Shown here piece by piece: positions 42,445 through 51,172 of a stretch of 51,172 nucleotides of DNA (the first letter of the stretch is position 1; the number at the start of each line of letters is the position of its first letter). Made by a program: the position numbers and the translations under genes. The notes under the pieces are model-generated. The model searched no databases. It was given only the letters and a program-made list of their open reading frames with translations, and was not told the DNA's origin. The DNA comes from Thermoguttaceae bacterium (GTDB taxonomy: Bacteria; Planctomycetota; Planctomycetia; Pirellulales; Thermoguttaceae): assembly GCA_017937685.1 (NCBI GenBank), contig JAGBDD010000192.1:1-51172 (forward strand), read 5' to 3'.

Positions 42445-42992
42445 AAAAATTTCTCCAAAAATCGAATTGTCGTGCGAAAGCGGCGCGGACGAAACGGCCC
42501 GGTCGTCTTTTCCTTTCGTTATTATTTCTATTTTTTCGTAAAAATCAAGAGCCGAGACGGCGCGTCGTCGGAGAAATGCGACCGTTTAGCGCGACGGAAA
42601 CGGCGCTTTTGTTATCTTTTAACAGTTTTGTTTATCTTGCCTATTTTGACGTTTTGGCCTGCGTTTTGCGGATTTCTCGTCGACCGACGGTTTTCGCTAT
42701 TTTACCGCGACGGCGTTTTCCGGAAGAAAAGCGGGAAAATTTTGTCGGAACGGCGTTTTTTTTCGCGATTTTCGTTGAGATTTTCTTCGCGGCGGAGTAT
42801 ACTTAAAGAAACGGCGGTTGGCCGAATCGAACGAACGCGCGAAATTTTTACAATTTTTAACGTTGGGAGCGACGGGCGTCTTTAAACGTTGAAAATATAG
42901 TTTATACTGAGAGCGGAGGGGCGCGTCGACGACGCGTCGAGCCGCCGAAAAGCTCTTCGAGGATAAACGTAAATAGAGAGGAAAGGTTTGCG
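42445..42992. other. Divergent region between the DUF1080 gene and glgB, 548 bp
   Basis: A/T-rich in parts. TATACT hexamers occur at about 42797-42802 and at 42903-42908, the latter the best -10 candidate for glgB, with TTTAAA about 16 bases upstream as a weak -35. Two CTATTTT words (about 42650 and 42699) are related to the recurrent intergenic motif. No gene seen. Confidence 0.45.
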
Positions 42993-45089
42993 ATGGCGAA
43001 AAAGAAGCTATGGAAGAACGCGAAGAAAGAAACGAACGCCGCCGCGGCGATTTCGGACGCCGTCGAACGCGCCGACGCGTCGCCGAGCGCGAACCCGAAC
43101 GCCGAGCGCGTCGAGGAAAAGCCCGCCGTCGACCCCGCGACGTTCGACCCGAAGTCGCGTCCGGAAATTACCTTTTCGACGATTCTCTCCGATTTCGACT
43201 TTTACCTCCTCGGCGAAGGGAAGCATTGGCAAAGTTACGAGAAGCTCGGCGCGCACTTCCGCACGGTTAACGGCGTCGAGGGCGTGAACTTTCTCGTCTG
43301 GGCTCCGAACGCGTCGCGAGTGGCGGTCGTCGGCGACTTTAACGATTGGGACGGTTACAAAAACACGATGGTGAAACACTATCCGTCCGGGCTTTGGGAA
43401 ACGTTCGTCCCGGGCGTCCGCGAAGGCGCGATCTACAAGTACCGCGTCGAGTGCGACGGTCGCGTTACCGAACGGGCCGACCCTTACGGTTTTTACGCCG
43501 AAGTCCCGCCTCGCACCGCGTCGATCGTCGCCGATTTGAGCAAGTACGAATGGCAAGACGGCGACTGGATGGCCGAGCGCGCGAAAAACGACGTCGCTTG
43601 GTTGCGCAAGCCTATGTCGGTTTACGAAGTTCACCTGGGGAGCTGGATTCGCTCCGACGCCGACCCGGAACGCTTGCCGACGTACCGCGAACTGGCCGAT
43701 CAGCTCGTCGACTACGTTAAAAAGCTCGGGTACACGCACGTCGAGTTCCTGCCGGTTTCGGAACATCCGCTCACCGCGAGCTGGGGGTACCAGGTGATCG
43801 GGATGTACTCCGTAACGAGCCGTTACGGTCGCCCGGAAGACTTTATGTATTTGGTCGACAAGTGCCACCAAAACGGGATCGGCGTCATCGTCGACTGGGT
43901 GCCGGCGCACTTCCCGAAAGACGCGCACGGCTTGCGACGTTTCGACGGGCAAGCGCTCTACGAACACGAAGACCCGCGCCAGGGCGAACACCGCGACTGG
44001 GGCACGCTCATCTTCAATTACGGTCGCAACGAAGTGCGCAACTATTTGGTTTCGAACGCGCTCTTTTGGCTCGACAAATACCACGTCGACGGGCTGCGGG
44101 TCGACGCGGTCGCCTCGATGCTTTACCTCGACTACAGCCGTCCGGAGGGCGAGTGGGTGCCGAACGAGCGCGGCGGTCGCGAAAACCTCGAAGCGATCGC
44201 GTTCCTGCAAGAGATGAACGTCGAAGCGCACGGGCGTTTCCCGGGCGTTCTCACGATCGCGGAAGAGTCGACCGCTTGGCCGGGCGTCTGCAAACCGGTC
44301 TGCGACGGCGGCTTGGGCTTCTCGATGAAGTGGAATATGGGGTGGATGAACGACACGCTCCGTTACTGCAAGGAAGACCCGATCTACCGCAAGTATCATC
44401 ACGACCAAATGACGTTCAGCTTGATGTACGCGTTTTCGGAGAACTTCGTCTTGCCGATTTCGCACGACGAGGTCGTTCACGGCAAGGGGACGGTGATCGG
44501 GAACGCGCCGGGCGACCTTTGGCAAAAGTTCGCGTTGGCGAGATTGCTGTACAGTTATATGTGGGCGCACCCGGGCAAAAAGTTGCTCTTTATGGGCGCG
44601 GAAATCGGGCAATGGAAGGAGTGGAACTTCGACGCCGGGCTCGACTGGAATCTTTTGCAGTACGACGACACGCACGGCGGTCTGCAGCGTTGCATTACCG
44701 ACTTGAACCGCCTTTACCGCGAGGAAAAAGCGTTGCACGACCTCGATTTCGACGGGCGCGGGTTCGAGTGGATCAGTTGCGGACGCTGGGAGGAGAGCCT
44801 TTTCATTTTTATGCGCAAAGCCGAAGATTGGCGCGACCACGTGCTTGTCGCGACGAACTTTACGCCGGTGCCGCGGCGCACGTTGATCGGCGTTCCGGAG
44901 CGCGTCGACTACCAAGAAATTTTCTGCAGCGACTCGCCGTTTTACGGAGGGAGCGGCGTCGGAAACGGGCGGCGTCCGGTCGTCGACTCGCCGTGCGACG
45001 GGCGGCCTTGGGCGATCGAGGTTTTGATTCCGCCCCTGGGCGCCTCCTTCTTCAAGCCGGTTCGCGACGCCGAAGTCGACGCAAAATAG
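42993..45089 (+). CDS. glgB: 1,4-alpha-glucan branching enzyme
   Basis: 698 residues. An N-terminal charged extension (1-60) precedes the CBM48 domain (about 90-185: [23 protein letters not shown]) and the GH13 barrel. Catalytic residues are clear: nucleophile Asp371 in [12 protein letters not shown], acid/base Glu424 in TIAEES, and His491-Asp492 in [13 protein letters not shown]. The C-terminal beta domain ends near 690. The enzyme cuts alpha-1,4 glucan chains and rejoins them as alpha-1,6 branches in glycogen synthesis. No other glg gene is in the window. The ATG at 42993 has a GAGAGG site. The Lys/Ala-rich extension replaces the N1 domain of longer GlgB forms. Confidence 0.97.
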   Translation: MAKKKLWKNAKKETNAAAAISDAVERADASPSANPNAERVEEKPAVDPATFDPKSRPEITFSTILSDFDFYLLGEGKHWQSYEKLGAHFRTVNGVEGVNFLVWAPNASRVAVVGDFNDWDGYKNTMVKHYPSGLWETFVPGVREGAIYKYRVECDGRVTERADPYGFYAEVPPRTASIVADLSKYEWQDGDWMAERAKNDVAWLRKPMSVYEVHLGSWIRSDADPERLPTYRELADQLVDYVKKLGYTHVEFLPVSEHPLTASWGYQVIGMYSVTSRYGRPEDFMYLVDKCHQNGIGVIVDWVPAHFPKDAHGLRRFDGQALYEHEDPRQGEHRDWGTLIFNYGRNEVRNYLVSNALFWLDKYHVDGLRVDAVASMLYLDYSRPEGEWVPNERGGRENLEAIAFLQEMNVEAHGRFPGVLTIAEESTAWPGVCKPVCDGGLGFSMKWNMGWMNDTLRYCKEDPIYRKYHHDQMTFSLMYAFSENFVLPISHDEVVHGKGTVIGNAPGDLWQKFALARLLYSYMWAHPGKKLLFMGAEIGQWKEWNFDAGLDWNLLQYDDTHGGLQRCITDLNRLYREEKALHDLDFDGRGFEWISCGRWEESLFIFMRKAEDWRDHVLVATNFTPVPRRTLIGVPERVDYQEIFCSDSPFYGGSGVGNGRRPVVDSPCDGRPWAIEVLIPPLGASFFKPVRDAEVDAK

Positions 45090-45271
45090 AAAACGCGTCG
45101 TCGGCGCGGCGAATCGAACGAAACGACGAACGATCGGCTCCGAAACGGCGTCGGTCGCTTGTCGTTTTCTTGTAGAGCGGCGGGCGTTTGGCGTTTGGTC
45201 GCGATAAAAGGCGGGCGCGTTCGGCGTTCCGCGCGTCCGAAGAACACTATAAATTTTAAGGAGAAAAAGCG

Positions 45272-45961
45272 GTGAAATTGGCGGTCGTTAGCGACGTCCA
45301 CGGCAATCTCGAAGCCTTCAAAGCGGTCTTGGCGGACGCCGAGGCGCTCGGCGTCGATAAAATCGTTTCTTTGGGCGACTTGGCTTGCGGGCCGAACGCG
45401 TATGAATGCGTCGATTTGGCGCTCGAACAGCGCGACAAGGGGAAGCTCGGCGCTTGCCTCCTAGGAAACGGCGACGTTTTGGATACGTCGCAATTTAATT
45501 TGCCCGACGAGGCCGTCTATTGGTCGCGCGAACGGCGCGAGGCCGCGTTGACGCCGCAAGAGGCGAAGCGTTGGAATTTTCTCGGCGAAGCGCCGCGCGT
45601 TTGGCAAGAGGGCCAATTCCTCTTTGTTCACGGGTCGCCTCGCAATCCGCGCGACGAATACGTTTACGGCGACGACGCGTTCGACGCCGATAAAATGTCG
45701 GCGCTTTTCGACGCGACGCCGCGATACTGCTTCCAGGGGCACACGCACGTTCCGGGCGTTTTCGTCGAGGAAACGAACAAGACGTATTCGTATTATTCGG
45801 CGGCGGAACTCGAAGGCGGCGTCTTCCCGTTGGACGAGCGCAAGTTGATGGTCAACGTCGGCGCGGTCGGCGATTCGCGCGAACCTTCCTGTTACGTCGT
45901 CGTTTATTACGAAGAAAGCGGCGTCGACGATAAAATCGAGTTTCGTTATCCGGCGAGTTGA
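45272..45961 (+). CDS. Metallophosphoesterase, diverged copy lacking the GNHD histidine
   Basis: 229 residues from a GTG at 45272 with AAGGAG eight bases upstream. It is a calcineurin-like phosphoesterase of the YfcE/MJ0936 kind: SDVHGN (7-12, Asp8, His10), GDLACGPN (35-42, Asp36), LLGNGD (64-68), FVHGSPR (His120) and GHTHVPG (His157, His159). In the family the fourth block is GN-H-D/E, with the histidine assisting catalysis; here it is Gly67, and the GDLVGYGPN block has lost one residue. The protein is also about 35 residues shorter than its neighbour because the C-terminal helix is absent. It may have changed substrate or be inactive. The intact paralogue follows 249 bp downstream, also from a GTG. 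Confidence 0.88.
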   Translation: MKLAVVSDVHGNLEAFKAVLADAEALGVDKIVSLGDLACGPNAYECVDLALEQRDKGKLGACLLGNGDVLDTSQFNLPDEAVYWSRERREAALTPQEAKRWNFLGEAPRVWQEGQFLFVHGSPRNPRDEYVYGDDAFDADKMSALFDATPRYCFQGHTHVPGVFVEETNKTYSYYSAAELEGGVFPLDERKLMVNVGAVGDSREPSCYVVVYYEESGVDDKIEFRYPAS

Positions 45962-46210
45962 CGCGGCGACGCGGTTTCGCGGCGGTTTGACGAACGAGGA
46001 AAAAACGAGGAACGGCGGCGCTCCTCGCGTCGTTTTCTTGAATTTTAGCGACGACCGACGGCGCGAACGCGAAAAAAACGTCGACGATTCAAGGCGGGGG
46101 GCTCGACGTCTTGCGATTCGTCGCGATAATAGAGGGTATTATATTGGGCGACCGGCGTTCCTCGCGGACGGCGCGTCCGGAGAAAACGCAAAAGAAAAGG
46201 GGAGAGCGCG

Positions 46211-47005
46211 GTGAAACTGGCCGTCATTAGCGATATACACAGCAATCTTGAGGCTTTCAAGACCGTTTTAGCGGACGTCGAAGCGCGCGGCGTCGATAAA
46301 ATCGTTTGCTTGGGCGACTTAGTCGGCTACGGCCCGAATCCGCTCGAATGCGTCGACTTGATGATGGATTTGCGCAAAAAGGGAAAGGTCGAGGTTTGCC
46401 TTTTGGGGAACCACGACCAAGCGACCCTCTTCGACCCGGACGGTTTCAACCATATCGCCGAAGCCGCCGTTTTTTGGACGCGCGACCAACTCGAACGGTC
46501 GACGTCGGCGCGAGCGATGGATCGTTGGGATTTCCTCGGCGAAATTCCGCGCGTTTACAAGAAAGATAAATTTCTCTTTGTTCACGGGTCGCCGCGCAAT
46601 CCGCTCAACGAATATATTTTTAGCGACGACGTGATCGACTCCGATAAAATGTCGAAACTTTTCGCGTTGACGCCGCAATATTGCTTCCAGGGCCACACGC
46701 ACGTTCCGGGCGTTTTCGTCGAAGAAGAGGACGGTTCGCACTCTTATTTTTCGGCGGCGGAGCTTGAAGGAGGCGTTTTCCCGTTGGACGGGCGCAAGCT
46801 GTTGATCAACGTCGGCTCGGTCGGTCAGCCGCGCGACCACAATCCGTCCTCTTGCTACGTTATCGTTCATTATGAAGAAAACGGCGCCGATAATAAAATC
46901 GAGTACCGCCGTTTGCAGTACGACGTGGAAGCGACGCAAAGAAAAATTGAAAAAATTCCCGAACTTGACAAATTTTTAGCGCAACGGATCAAGGAAGGGT
47001 GCTAA
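46211..47005 (+). CDS. Metallophosphoesterase, intact copy
   Basis: 264 residues from a GTG at 46211, with a GGGAG site upstream. All metal and catalytic motifs are present: SDIHSN (Asp8, His10), GDLVGYGPNP (35-44), LLGNHD (Asn67, His68), FVHGSPRNP and GHTHVPG. It is more than half identical to the preceding gene throughout, including the GVFVEE and AAELEGGVFPLD segments, so the pair arose by tandem duplication. The C-terminal 35 residues (QYDVEATQRKIEKIPELDKFLAQRIKEGC) form an added helix. Members hydrolyse phosphodiesters or phosphomonoesters, and some act on 2',3'-cyclic nucleotides; the substrate here is unknown. Confidence 0.92.
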   Translation: MKLAVISDIHSNLEAFKTVLADVEARGVDKIVCLGDLVGYGPNPLECVDLMMDLRKKGKVEVCLLGNHDQATLFDPDGFNHIAEAAVFWTRDQLERSTSARAMDRWDFLGEIPRVYKKDKFLFVHGSPRNPLNEYIFSDDVIDSDKMSKLFALTPQYCFQGHTHVPGVFVEEEDGSHSYFSAAELEGGVFPLDGRKLLINVGSVGQPRDHNPSSCYVIVHYEENGADNKIEYRRLQYDVEATQRKIEKIPELDKFLAQRIKEGC

Positions 47006-47139
47006 AATAAAAGGTAGTTAGCCGAGTCGCGACGCGTCGAAGGCGTCGCGCGCAACCGTTGGAAGAAAAACGGCGCCCCTCCGACGCGACGTCGAGTCGG
47101 CGCCGATCGACGTTTAACAAAACCCCTAATTAATTAATA

Positions 47140-50133
47140 ATGACAACTCCGAAACTCCGTCCTCTTCAACCGCCCCCGGTTCCGAAATCTCTTCGCAAGG
47201 GCCTCGAACGCCAAGAGCCGCCGAAATCGAACTTTTTCTTCACCTTAATGATGATCTTTTTGATCGTCTGGACGTTCCAAGTTTTCACCGCGAAGCCGCC
47301 GCAAGAGCCGATGCAAGTCGACCGTTCCGCGCCGACGACCGGCGAAGCGCCGACGTTGACCGACGAAGCGAAAAGCGCGCTTCCGACCGAGTTCGTCGCC
47401 GCCGCCGAAAAAGCGGAGCGAGAAGGCGTCGCGCCGGAGTTTTACACGCTCGGTTCGTTGGACCCTAAAAGTCCGTATCGGATGTTGGCGACCTTTTCGA
47501 ATCGCGGCGCCGCCTTGGCTCGCGTCGAGTTGAACGAGGAGCAATACGTCGACAACGCCGATTCGACCGGTTATTTGGGGCAAATCGTCGCCGACGAAAC
47601 GCTCGTCGACTTGGAAGCGCGCTTAGGTTTGCCGGGCGTCGCGGCGCAAGTCGTCGGCGTCGGAACGCCCGCGGCGAGCGCCGGGTTGAAGGTCGGCGAC
47701 CGAATCGTCGGCGTCGTTCGCGACGGCGCGGAGCCGGTCGCGGTCGACTCGTTCGAAGCGTTGCGCGACGCGTTGTTGGCGACGAAACCGGGCGAAAAGA
47801 TCGCGCTGGAAATTTATCGCGGCGAAGAATTGGATAAAAACGAGGCGTATCGCGCGCTGAAAGCGGAAGCCGCGGCGGCGCTGCGTTCGTTGACGACGGT
47901 TCCGTTCTTCGCCGAAAGCGCGTCGCTCGAACCGTCGGACGCCGCCTCGTCGGAAGAACCGAAGACGGAAAACGCGGAAAACGTCGAAGTCGCGTCGACG
48001 GAACCGAGCGAAGCGACCGAAAAAACGGACGGCGCGACGACGTTCGACGTCGCCGGTTTGACGAAGGAAACGCTTGAAGTCGCGTTGCAAAAGGCGCCTC
48101 TTTCGGTGATTCGTCCGAGCGGTTTGGTGAACGATTACGCGGATTACGTCAACCTTGCCGGTTTGCAAGGGGCGGTGCGCGACGATCGCGGCGCGTTGGA
48201 ACTCTTGACGCTCGACGAAGCGAAACGGAAGGCGAACGACGATCCGGCCTCCTTTTTGACGACGTTGGCGACGGTCGACGGCGAACGCTTGGCCGACTGG
48301 GCGCCGAATCTCGAAGCGTCGACCGCGTCCGCGCCGCGTCCGACCGCGCTCGCGAACGAGTTGCCCGGCGTCGAGATGCGCGACGGTTACTGGGAGTTCG
48401 TTCCGGAAGAATCGAGCGAAAACGCGGTTGTTTTCCGGCAAAATTTGCTCGAACGCCGCCTGCAAATCGTCAAAAAATACGCGCTGGAACCGGAGGAAGG
48501 CGTCGTCGCCGACAAGCGCAAGGCGACCGACGGGCGCGGGTATCACTTGACCCTTTCGGTCGAGATTCGCAACGTCGACGCAAAACCGCGAAGCGTTTCG
48601 TATTTGCTCGACGGCCCGACCGGTTTGGCGTTGGAAGGCGCTTGGTTCTCGGCCGGTCGCAAAACCGGGCCCGGTTGGGGCGCTTACGGTTTGCGCGACT
48701 TGGTCGTTTCGGAAAATAACGGCAAAAAATTCGACGTGATCAAATGTTGGGACGTCGCCGAAGACAAAGCGCGTCGCGGCGACGAAACCGATCTCGACTT
48801 CCTCGGCGTCGACGGTCAATATTTCCAATGTTCGGCGATTCCGAGCGGCGACGCGGCGGCGAACCGTTTCGCTTACGCGCCGATTCGCGTCGGGACGCGA
48901 ACGAAGGAGCGTCCGAATTTCGCCGACGTTTCGTTCCGGTTGCGGAGCGCGGAACTGCAACTTGCGCCGCGCGGAGCCGCCGGAGATTCGGTCGCGCACA
49001 CGTTCGAGATTTTCGCCGGGCCGAAGCGTCCGGACGTGTTGGCGACTTACGACTTGAGCGAAACGCTCGTTTACGGGTGGTTTTGGTTCGTGTCGATTCC
49101 GCTCCTTTGGATTCTGCACTTCTTCCACGACTATCTCGTTTTCAATTACGGGATCGCGATCGTGATGTTGACGATTTTGGTGCGTTTGTGCCTCTTCCCG
49201 TTGAGCCGCAAACAGGTCGCCAGTTCGTTGAAGATGCAAAAGTTGCAGCCGGAATTGACGGCGATGCGCGAAAAATACAAGGACAAGCCGCAAGAAATGA
49301 TGACGGCGCAACAAGCCCTCTTTAAGCGACACGGCGTGAATCCGTTGAGCGGCTGCCTTCCGATTTTTATCCAAATGCCGATCTTTATCGGGCTGTACAA
49401 GGCGCTTTCGCTCGACGTGAACCTGTACGGCGCTCCGCTTTTCTCGCGCGGCGTGCGTTGGTGTTCGAACCTCGCGGCGCCGGATATGGCGTTCGACTGG
49501 AGCGGTTTTTGGAACTCGATCGGTTGGGAAGGCTTTAATATGGCGGGGCAAGGGTTCGGAGCGATGTTTTGCTTGGGCCCGTACCTGAACATTTTGCCGG
49601 TGATAACGATCGCGCTCTTCCTAATCCAGCAGAAGATTTTGATGCCGCCGGTGATCGGCGACGACGAGCAAGCGCAACAGCAGCGAATGATGCGCCGTAT
49701 GATGAACTTTATGATGGTCTTTATGGGCTTTATGTTCTTCAAGGTGCCGAGCGGGCTTTGCATTTACTTCATCGTCTCGAGCCTTTGGGGCTTGCTGGAA
49801 CGCAAAATGTTGCCGAAAGCCGACTTGGAGCTGAATCCCGGGACGGCGCCGGTCGTCGAGGCGGCGACGGGAACGGCGGCGGTCGCGGGCGTCGAGTCGA
49901 AGCGCGAGCGTCGCAAGGCGTTCGTCGCGACGGGGCGAACGTATGAGAAATACGCCGTGCGCCGCGACGCCAAGGGCCGCCGTATTTCGGCGAAACCGGC
50001 CGAGGCGCCGAAGAGCAAGTTCCGCGCTTGGTGGGACGAAATCGTCGAAAAAGCGCAGGAGCAGCAACGCTTGGCGAAGGCGGAGGAAGAGGATCGTTCG
50101 GTCTTTTCCGGAAAAAAGCGTCGTCGCGGTTGA
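47140..50133 (+). CDS. yidC: Membrane protein insertase YidC with a PDZ domain in its periplasmic part
   Basis: 997 residues against about 550 in E. coli. Order: first membrane helix (31-50); start of the periplasmic P1 fold (YRMLATFSNRGAALARVEL, 113-131); a PDZ domain (about 160-228: GVGTPAASAGLKVGDRIVGV to IALEIYRGEE); an acidic, probably flexible stretch (255-300); the rest of P1 (to about 628); then the conserved five-helix insertase core with VRLCLFPLSRKQ (Arg682), the cytoplasmic coiled hairpin (692-735), NPLSGCLPIFIQMPIFIGLY and FKVPSGLCIYFIVSSLWG. The C-terminal tail is basic. YidC inserts inner membrane proteins alone or with SecYEG. The ATG at 47140 has no Shine-Dalgarno site; an A/T-rich TTAATTAATA stretch precedes it. 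The usual rnpA/mnmE neighbours are absent; trmL follows. Confidence 0.95.
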   Translation: MTTPKLRPLQPPPVPKSLRKGLERQEPPKSNFFFTLMMIFLIVWTFQVFTAKPPQEPMQVDRSAPTTGEAPTLTDEAKSALPTEFVAAAEKAEREGVAPEFYTLGSLDPKSPYRMLATFSNRGAALARVELNEEQYVDNADSTGYLGQIVADETLVDLEARLGLPGVAAQVVGVGTPAASAGLKVGDRIVGVVRDGAEPVAVDSFEALRDALLATKPGEKIALEIYRGEELDKNEAYRALKAEAAAALRSLTTVPFFAESASLEPSDAASSEEPKTENAENVEVASTEPSEATEKTDGATTFDVAGLTKETLEVALQKAPLSVIRPSGLVNDYADYVNLAGLQGAVRDDRGALELLTLDEAKRKANDDPASFLTTLATVDGERLADWAPNLEASTASAPRPTALANELPGVEMRDGYWEFVPEESSENAVVFRQNLLERRLQIVKKYALEPEEGVVADKRKATDGRGYHLTLSVEIRNVDAKPRSVSYLLDGPTGLALEGAWFSAGRKTGPGWGAYGLRDLVVSENNGKKFDVIKCWDVAEDKARRGDETDLDFLGVDGQYFQCSAIPSGDAAANRFAYAPIRVGTRTKERPNFADVSFRLRSAELQLAPRGAAGDSVAHTFEIFAGPKRPDVLATYDLSETLVYGWFWFVSIPLLWILHFFHDYLVFNYGIAIVMLTILVRLCLFPLSRKQVASSLKMQKLQPELTAMREKYKDKPQEMMTAQQALFKRHGVNPLSGCLPIFIQMPIFIGLYKALSLDVNLYGAPLFSRGVRWCSNLAAPDMAFDWSGFWNSIGWEGFNMAGQGFGAMFCLGPYLNILPVITIALFLIQQKILMPPVIGDDEQAQQQRMMRRMMNFMMVFMGFMFFKVPSGLCIYFIVSSLWGLLERKMLPKADLELNPGTAPVVEAATGTAAVAGVESKRERRKAFVATGRTYEKYAVRRDAKGRRISAKPAEAPKSKFRAWWDEIVEKAQEQQRLAKAEEEDRSVFSGKKRRRG

Positions 50134-50175
50134 GTCGACGGCGAGCGGCGGGGGCGTTAACGAACCCGTCGAACG

Positions 50176-50206
50176 AGAGCGCGCGTCGTTAACTCGGGCG
50201 CGCTCT
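50176..50206 (+). terminator. Hairpin after yidC, possible terminator
   Basis: A 9-bp G+C-rich stem (50176-50184 with 50198-50206) and a 13-base loop, with only a short T-tract. Confidence 0.45.
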
Positions 50207-50322
50207 TGAGGAAAACGCTGGAAACGCGGCGCGTCTTGGACGGGTCGCGTTTCGGCGTTTAGCGATAAAATAACGAGAGCGGGGAAACGGCGTAAAAACG
50301 TAAAGCGCGAAGGACGCGTAAA

Positions 50323-50841
50323 ATGGAAGAAATAGCGAAGGAAAACGCGGCGGTTCGCGAGGAAGCGCCGATTCACATCGTGTTGTATCAACCGGAGATT
50401 GCGGCGAACGTCGGCGCGGTCGGACGCACTTGCGTCGGCGTCGGCGCGAAACTTTGGCTCGTGCGACCGTTGGGGTTTCAGATCGACGACCGCAAATTGA
50501 AGCGCGCCGGGCTCGATTATTGGCCGGAACTCGATTGGGAGGCGGTCGACGATTGGAACGCGTTGTTGCGGCGGATGGCGGAGACGAAAAACCTCGACGT
50601 TTCGGACGCCGATTTTTACTATTTTACCAAAAAAGCGACCTGCGATTACGACGCGGTCGAGTATCGTCGCGGCGACGTTTTCGTTTTTGGGCCGGAGTCG
50701 CGCGGTTTGCCCGATTCGTTTTGGGAGTCGAAACCGGAGCGCGGCTTGCGCATTCCGATTCGTCCGCAAATTCGGAGTTTGAATTTGTCGGTGAGCGTGG
50801 CGGTCGCGTCCTTTGAAGCGCGGCGGCAGTTGCGTTTTTAA
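50323..50841 (+). CDS. trmL: tRNA (cytidine/uridine-34-2'-O)-methyltransferase TrmL
   Basis: 172 residues, the usual size for the SPOUT-class TrmL. Seen: IHIVLYQPEIAANVGAVGRT (17-36), VRPLGF (47-52), LKRAGLDYWPEL (59-70), VFGPESRGLP (121-130) and the trefoil-knot end IPIRPQIRSLNLSVSVAV (144-161), which binds S-adenosylmethionine. The family's usual RSLNLSNAVAV reads LSVSVAV here, a change at the Asn that I note but do not think disabling. It 2'-O-methylates the wobble nucleotide of tRNA-Leu. The N-terminal 15 residues are an extension. The ATG at 50323 has AAGGA eight bases upstream. A terminator follows the stop. Confidence 0.92.
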   Translation: MEEIAKENAAVREEAPIHIVLYQPEIAANVGAVGRTCVGVGAKLWLVRPLGFQIDDRKLKRAGLDYWPELDWEAVDDWNALLRRMAETKNLDVSDADFYYFTKKATCDYDAVEYRRGDVFVFGPESRGLPDSFWESKPERGLRIPIRPQIRSLNLSVSVAVASFEARRQLRF

Positions 50842-50877
50842 CGGCGTAAAGGTCGACGCAAGAGAAAAGGAGGAGAC

Positions 50878-50912
50878 CCGGAGTCCGGCGATGCGTTGGG
50901 CTCCGGTTTTTT
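50878..50912 (+). terminator. Intrinsic terminator after trmL
   Basis: Stem CCGGAG-TCC (50878-50886) with GGCTCCGG (50899-50906) and six T (50907-50912). Confidence 0.8.
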
Positions 50913-51019
50913 GCGTCGCGGAGGATTGCGAGAATAGGAGTTTAAGAAGAGCGACGTTGTTTGGCGAATTGGCGCCGAGCCGGATTGAACGAAGAGGCAA
51001 ATGAGAAGAACCGACGGTC

Positions 51020-51172
51020 GTTTAACCGGAGTTTAACCGGAGTTTAACCGGAGTTTAACCGGAGTTTAACCGGAGTTTAACCGGAGTTTAACCGGAGTTT
51101 AACCGGAGTTTAACCGGAGTTTAACCGGAGTTTAACCGGAGTTTAACCGGAGTTGGCCGGAGTTGGCCGGAG
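51020..51172. repeat. 11-bp tandem array, 12 perfect copies plus two 10-bp variants
   Basis: Twelve identical head-to-tail units of GTTTAACCGGA (51020-51151), followed by two GTTGGCCGGA units (51152-51171) up to the edge. The array has no spacers and lies outside any gene seen; it may continue beyond the window. Confidence 0.97.

Larger units (their letters stand above)
50842..51172. other. Right-edge intergenic region, 331 bp
   Basis: Contains the trmL terminator (50878-50912), a short unassigned stretch and the 11-bp tandem array that runs to the window edge (51020-51172). No gene seen. Confidence 0.6.

Noticed and set aside
43008..44915. A 635-codon open frame antisense to glgB
   Set aside because: glgB is unambiguous and the antisense product has no features.
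47623..49551. A 642-codon open frame antisense to yidC
   Set aside because: NCG-biased codons of the real gene leave the antisense frame open; its product is Arg/Phe/Val rich with no domain, and yidC is certain.
51020..51172. CRISPR array
   Set aside because: Units are 11 bp and contiguous with no spacers, and no cas gene is present.

Overview
The window looks like chromosomal DNA of a planctomycete, probably of the Pirellulales or Thermoguttaceae type. It carries three DUF1559 genes (one with a type IV prepilin-like start), a DUF1080 protein, a DUF1573 protein, DUF11 repeats, and a YidC with a very large periplasmic part. Codon use is strongly biased to NCG triplets, so long arginine-rich open frames lie antisense to most genes; these are shadows and are left out. 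No tRNA, rRNA, CRISPR array, insertion sequence or phage gene was seen. The species cannot be named from this sequence.

Layout. 1-3 kb: the 3' end of a LysM protein, a dipeptide epimerase-like enolase-superfamily enzyme and a PduO-type cobalamin adenosyltransferase. 3-12 kb, minus strand: a giant YfhO-like membrane protein, tsaE, a DUF11 surface protein and a DUF1573 protein. 12.5-18 kb: a transglutaminase-like/TPR protein (plus), then on the minus strand a ZIP metal transporter and two lipoproteins, one of them OmpA-like. 18-26 kb, minus: a 1201-residue fusion of lysophospholipid flippase, acyltransferase and acyl-ACP/CoA synthetase, then rpoN (sigma-54) downstream of an ExbB/TolQ-like channel gene. 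26-32 kb, plus: pgk, a fumarylacetoacetate hydrolase-family enzyme, a DtxR-type metalloregulator, an unrecognised membrane protein and a DUF1559 prepilin-like protein. 32-35 kb, minus: a GH20 glycosidase and a DNA-binding PTS IIA protein. 35-38 kb, plus: two DUF1559 paralogues and the relic of a third copy. 38-42 kb, minus: a TolC-like lipoprotein and a DUF1080 protein. 43-51 kb, plus: glgB, two tandem metallophosphoesterases, yidC with an inserted PDZ domain, and trmL.

The genes are mostly housekeeping and envelope functions in short transcription units: envelope assembly (YidC, TolC-like, OmpA-like and other lipoproteins, phospholipid recycling), carbon metabolism (pgk, glgB, GH20, DUF1080) and regulation (rpoN, DtxR, PTS IIA). 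Many units end in clear intrinsic terminators. Shine-Dalgarno sites are good for some genes and absent for others.

The unusual layer is the amount of tandem duplication at every scale: a 14-copy 9-bp microsatellite inside a gene, 27-bp and 33-bp in-frame repeats in surface proteins, a 159-bp duplication in a prepilin leader, a 59-bp duplication of the end of pgk, 189-bp intergenic repeats, duplicated genes with a decaying or diverging copy, and a 12-copy 11-bp array at the right edge. The most interesting leads are the PDZ insertion in YidC, a metallophosphoesterase copy that has lost its GNHD histidine, an orphan strong terminator suggesting a small RNA near 35.6 kb, and a recurrent TTAAAATAGG word that forms a perfect palindrome at 41.3 kb.
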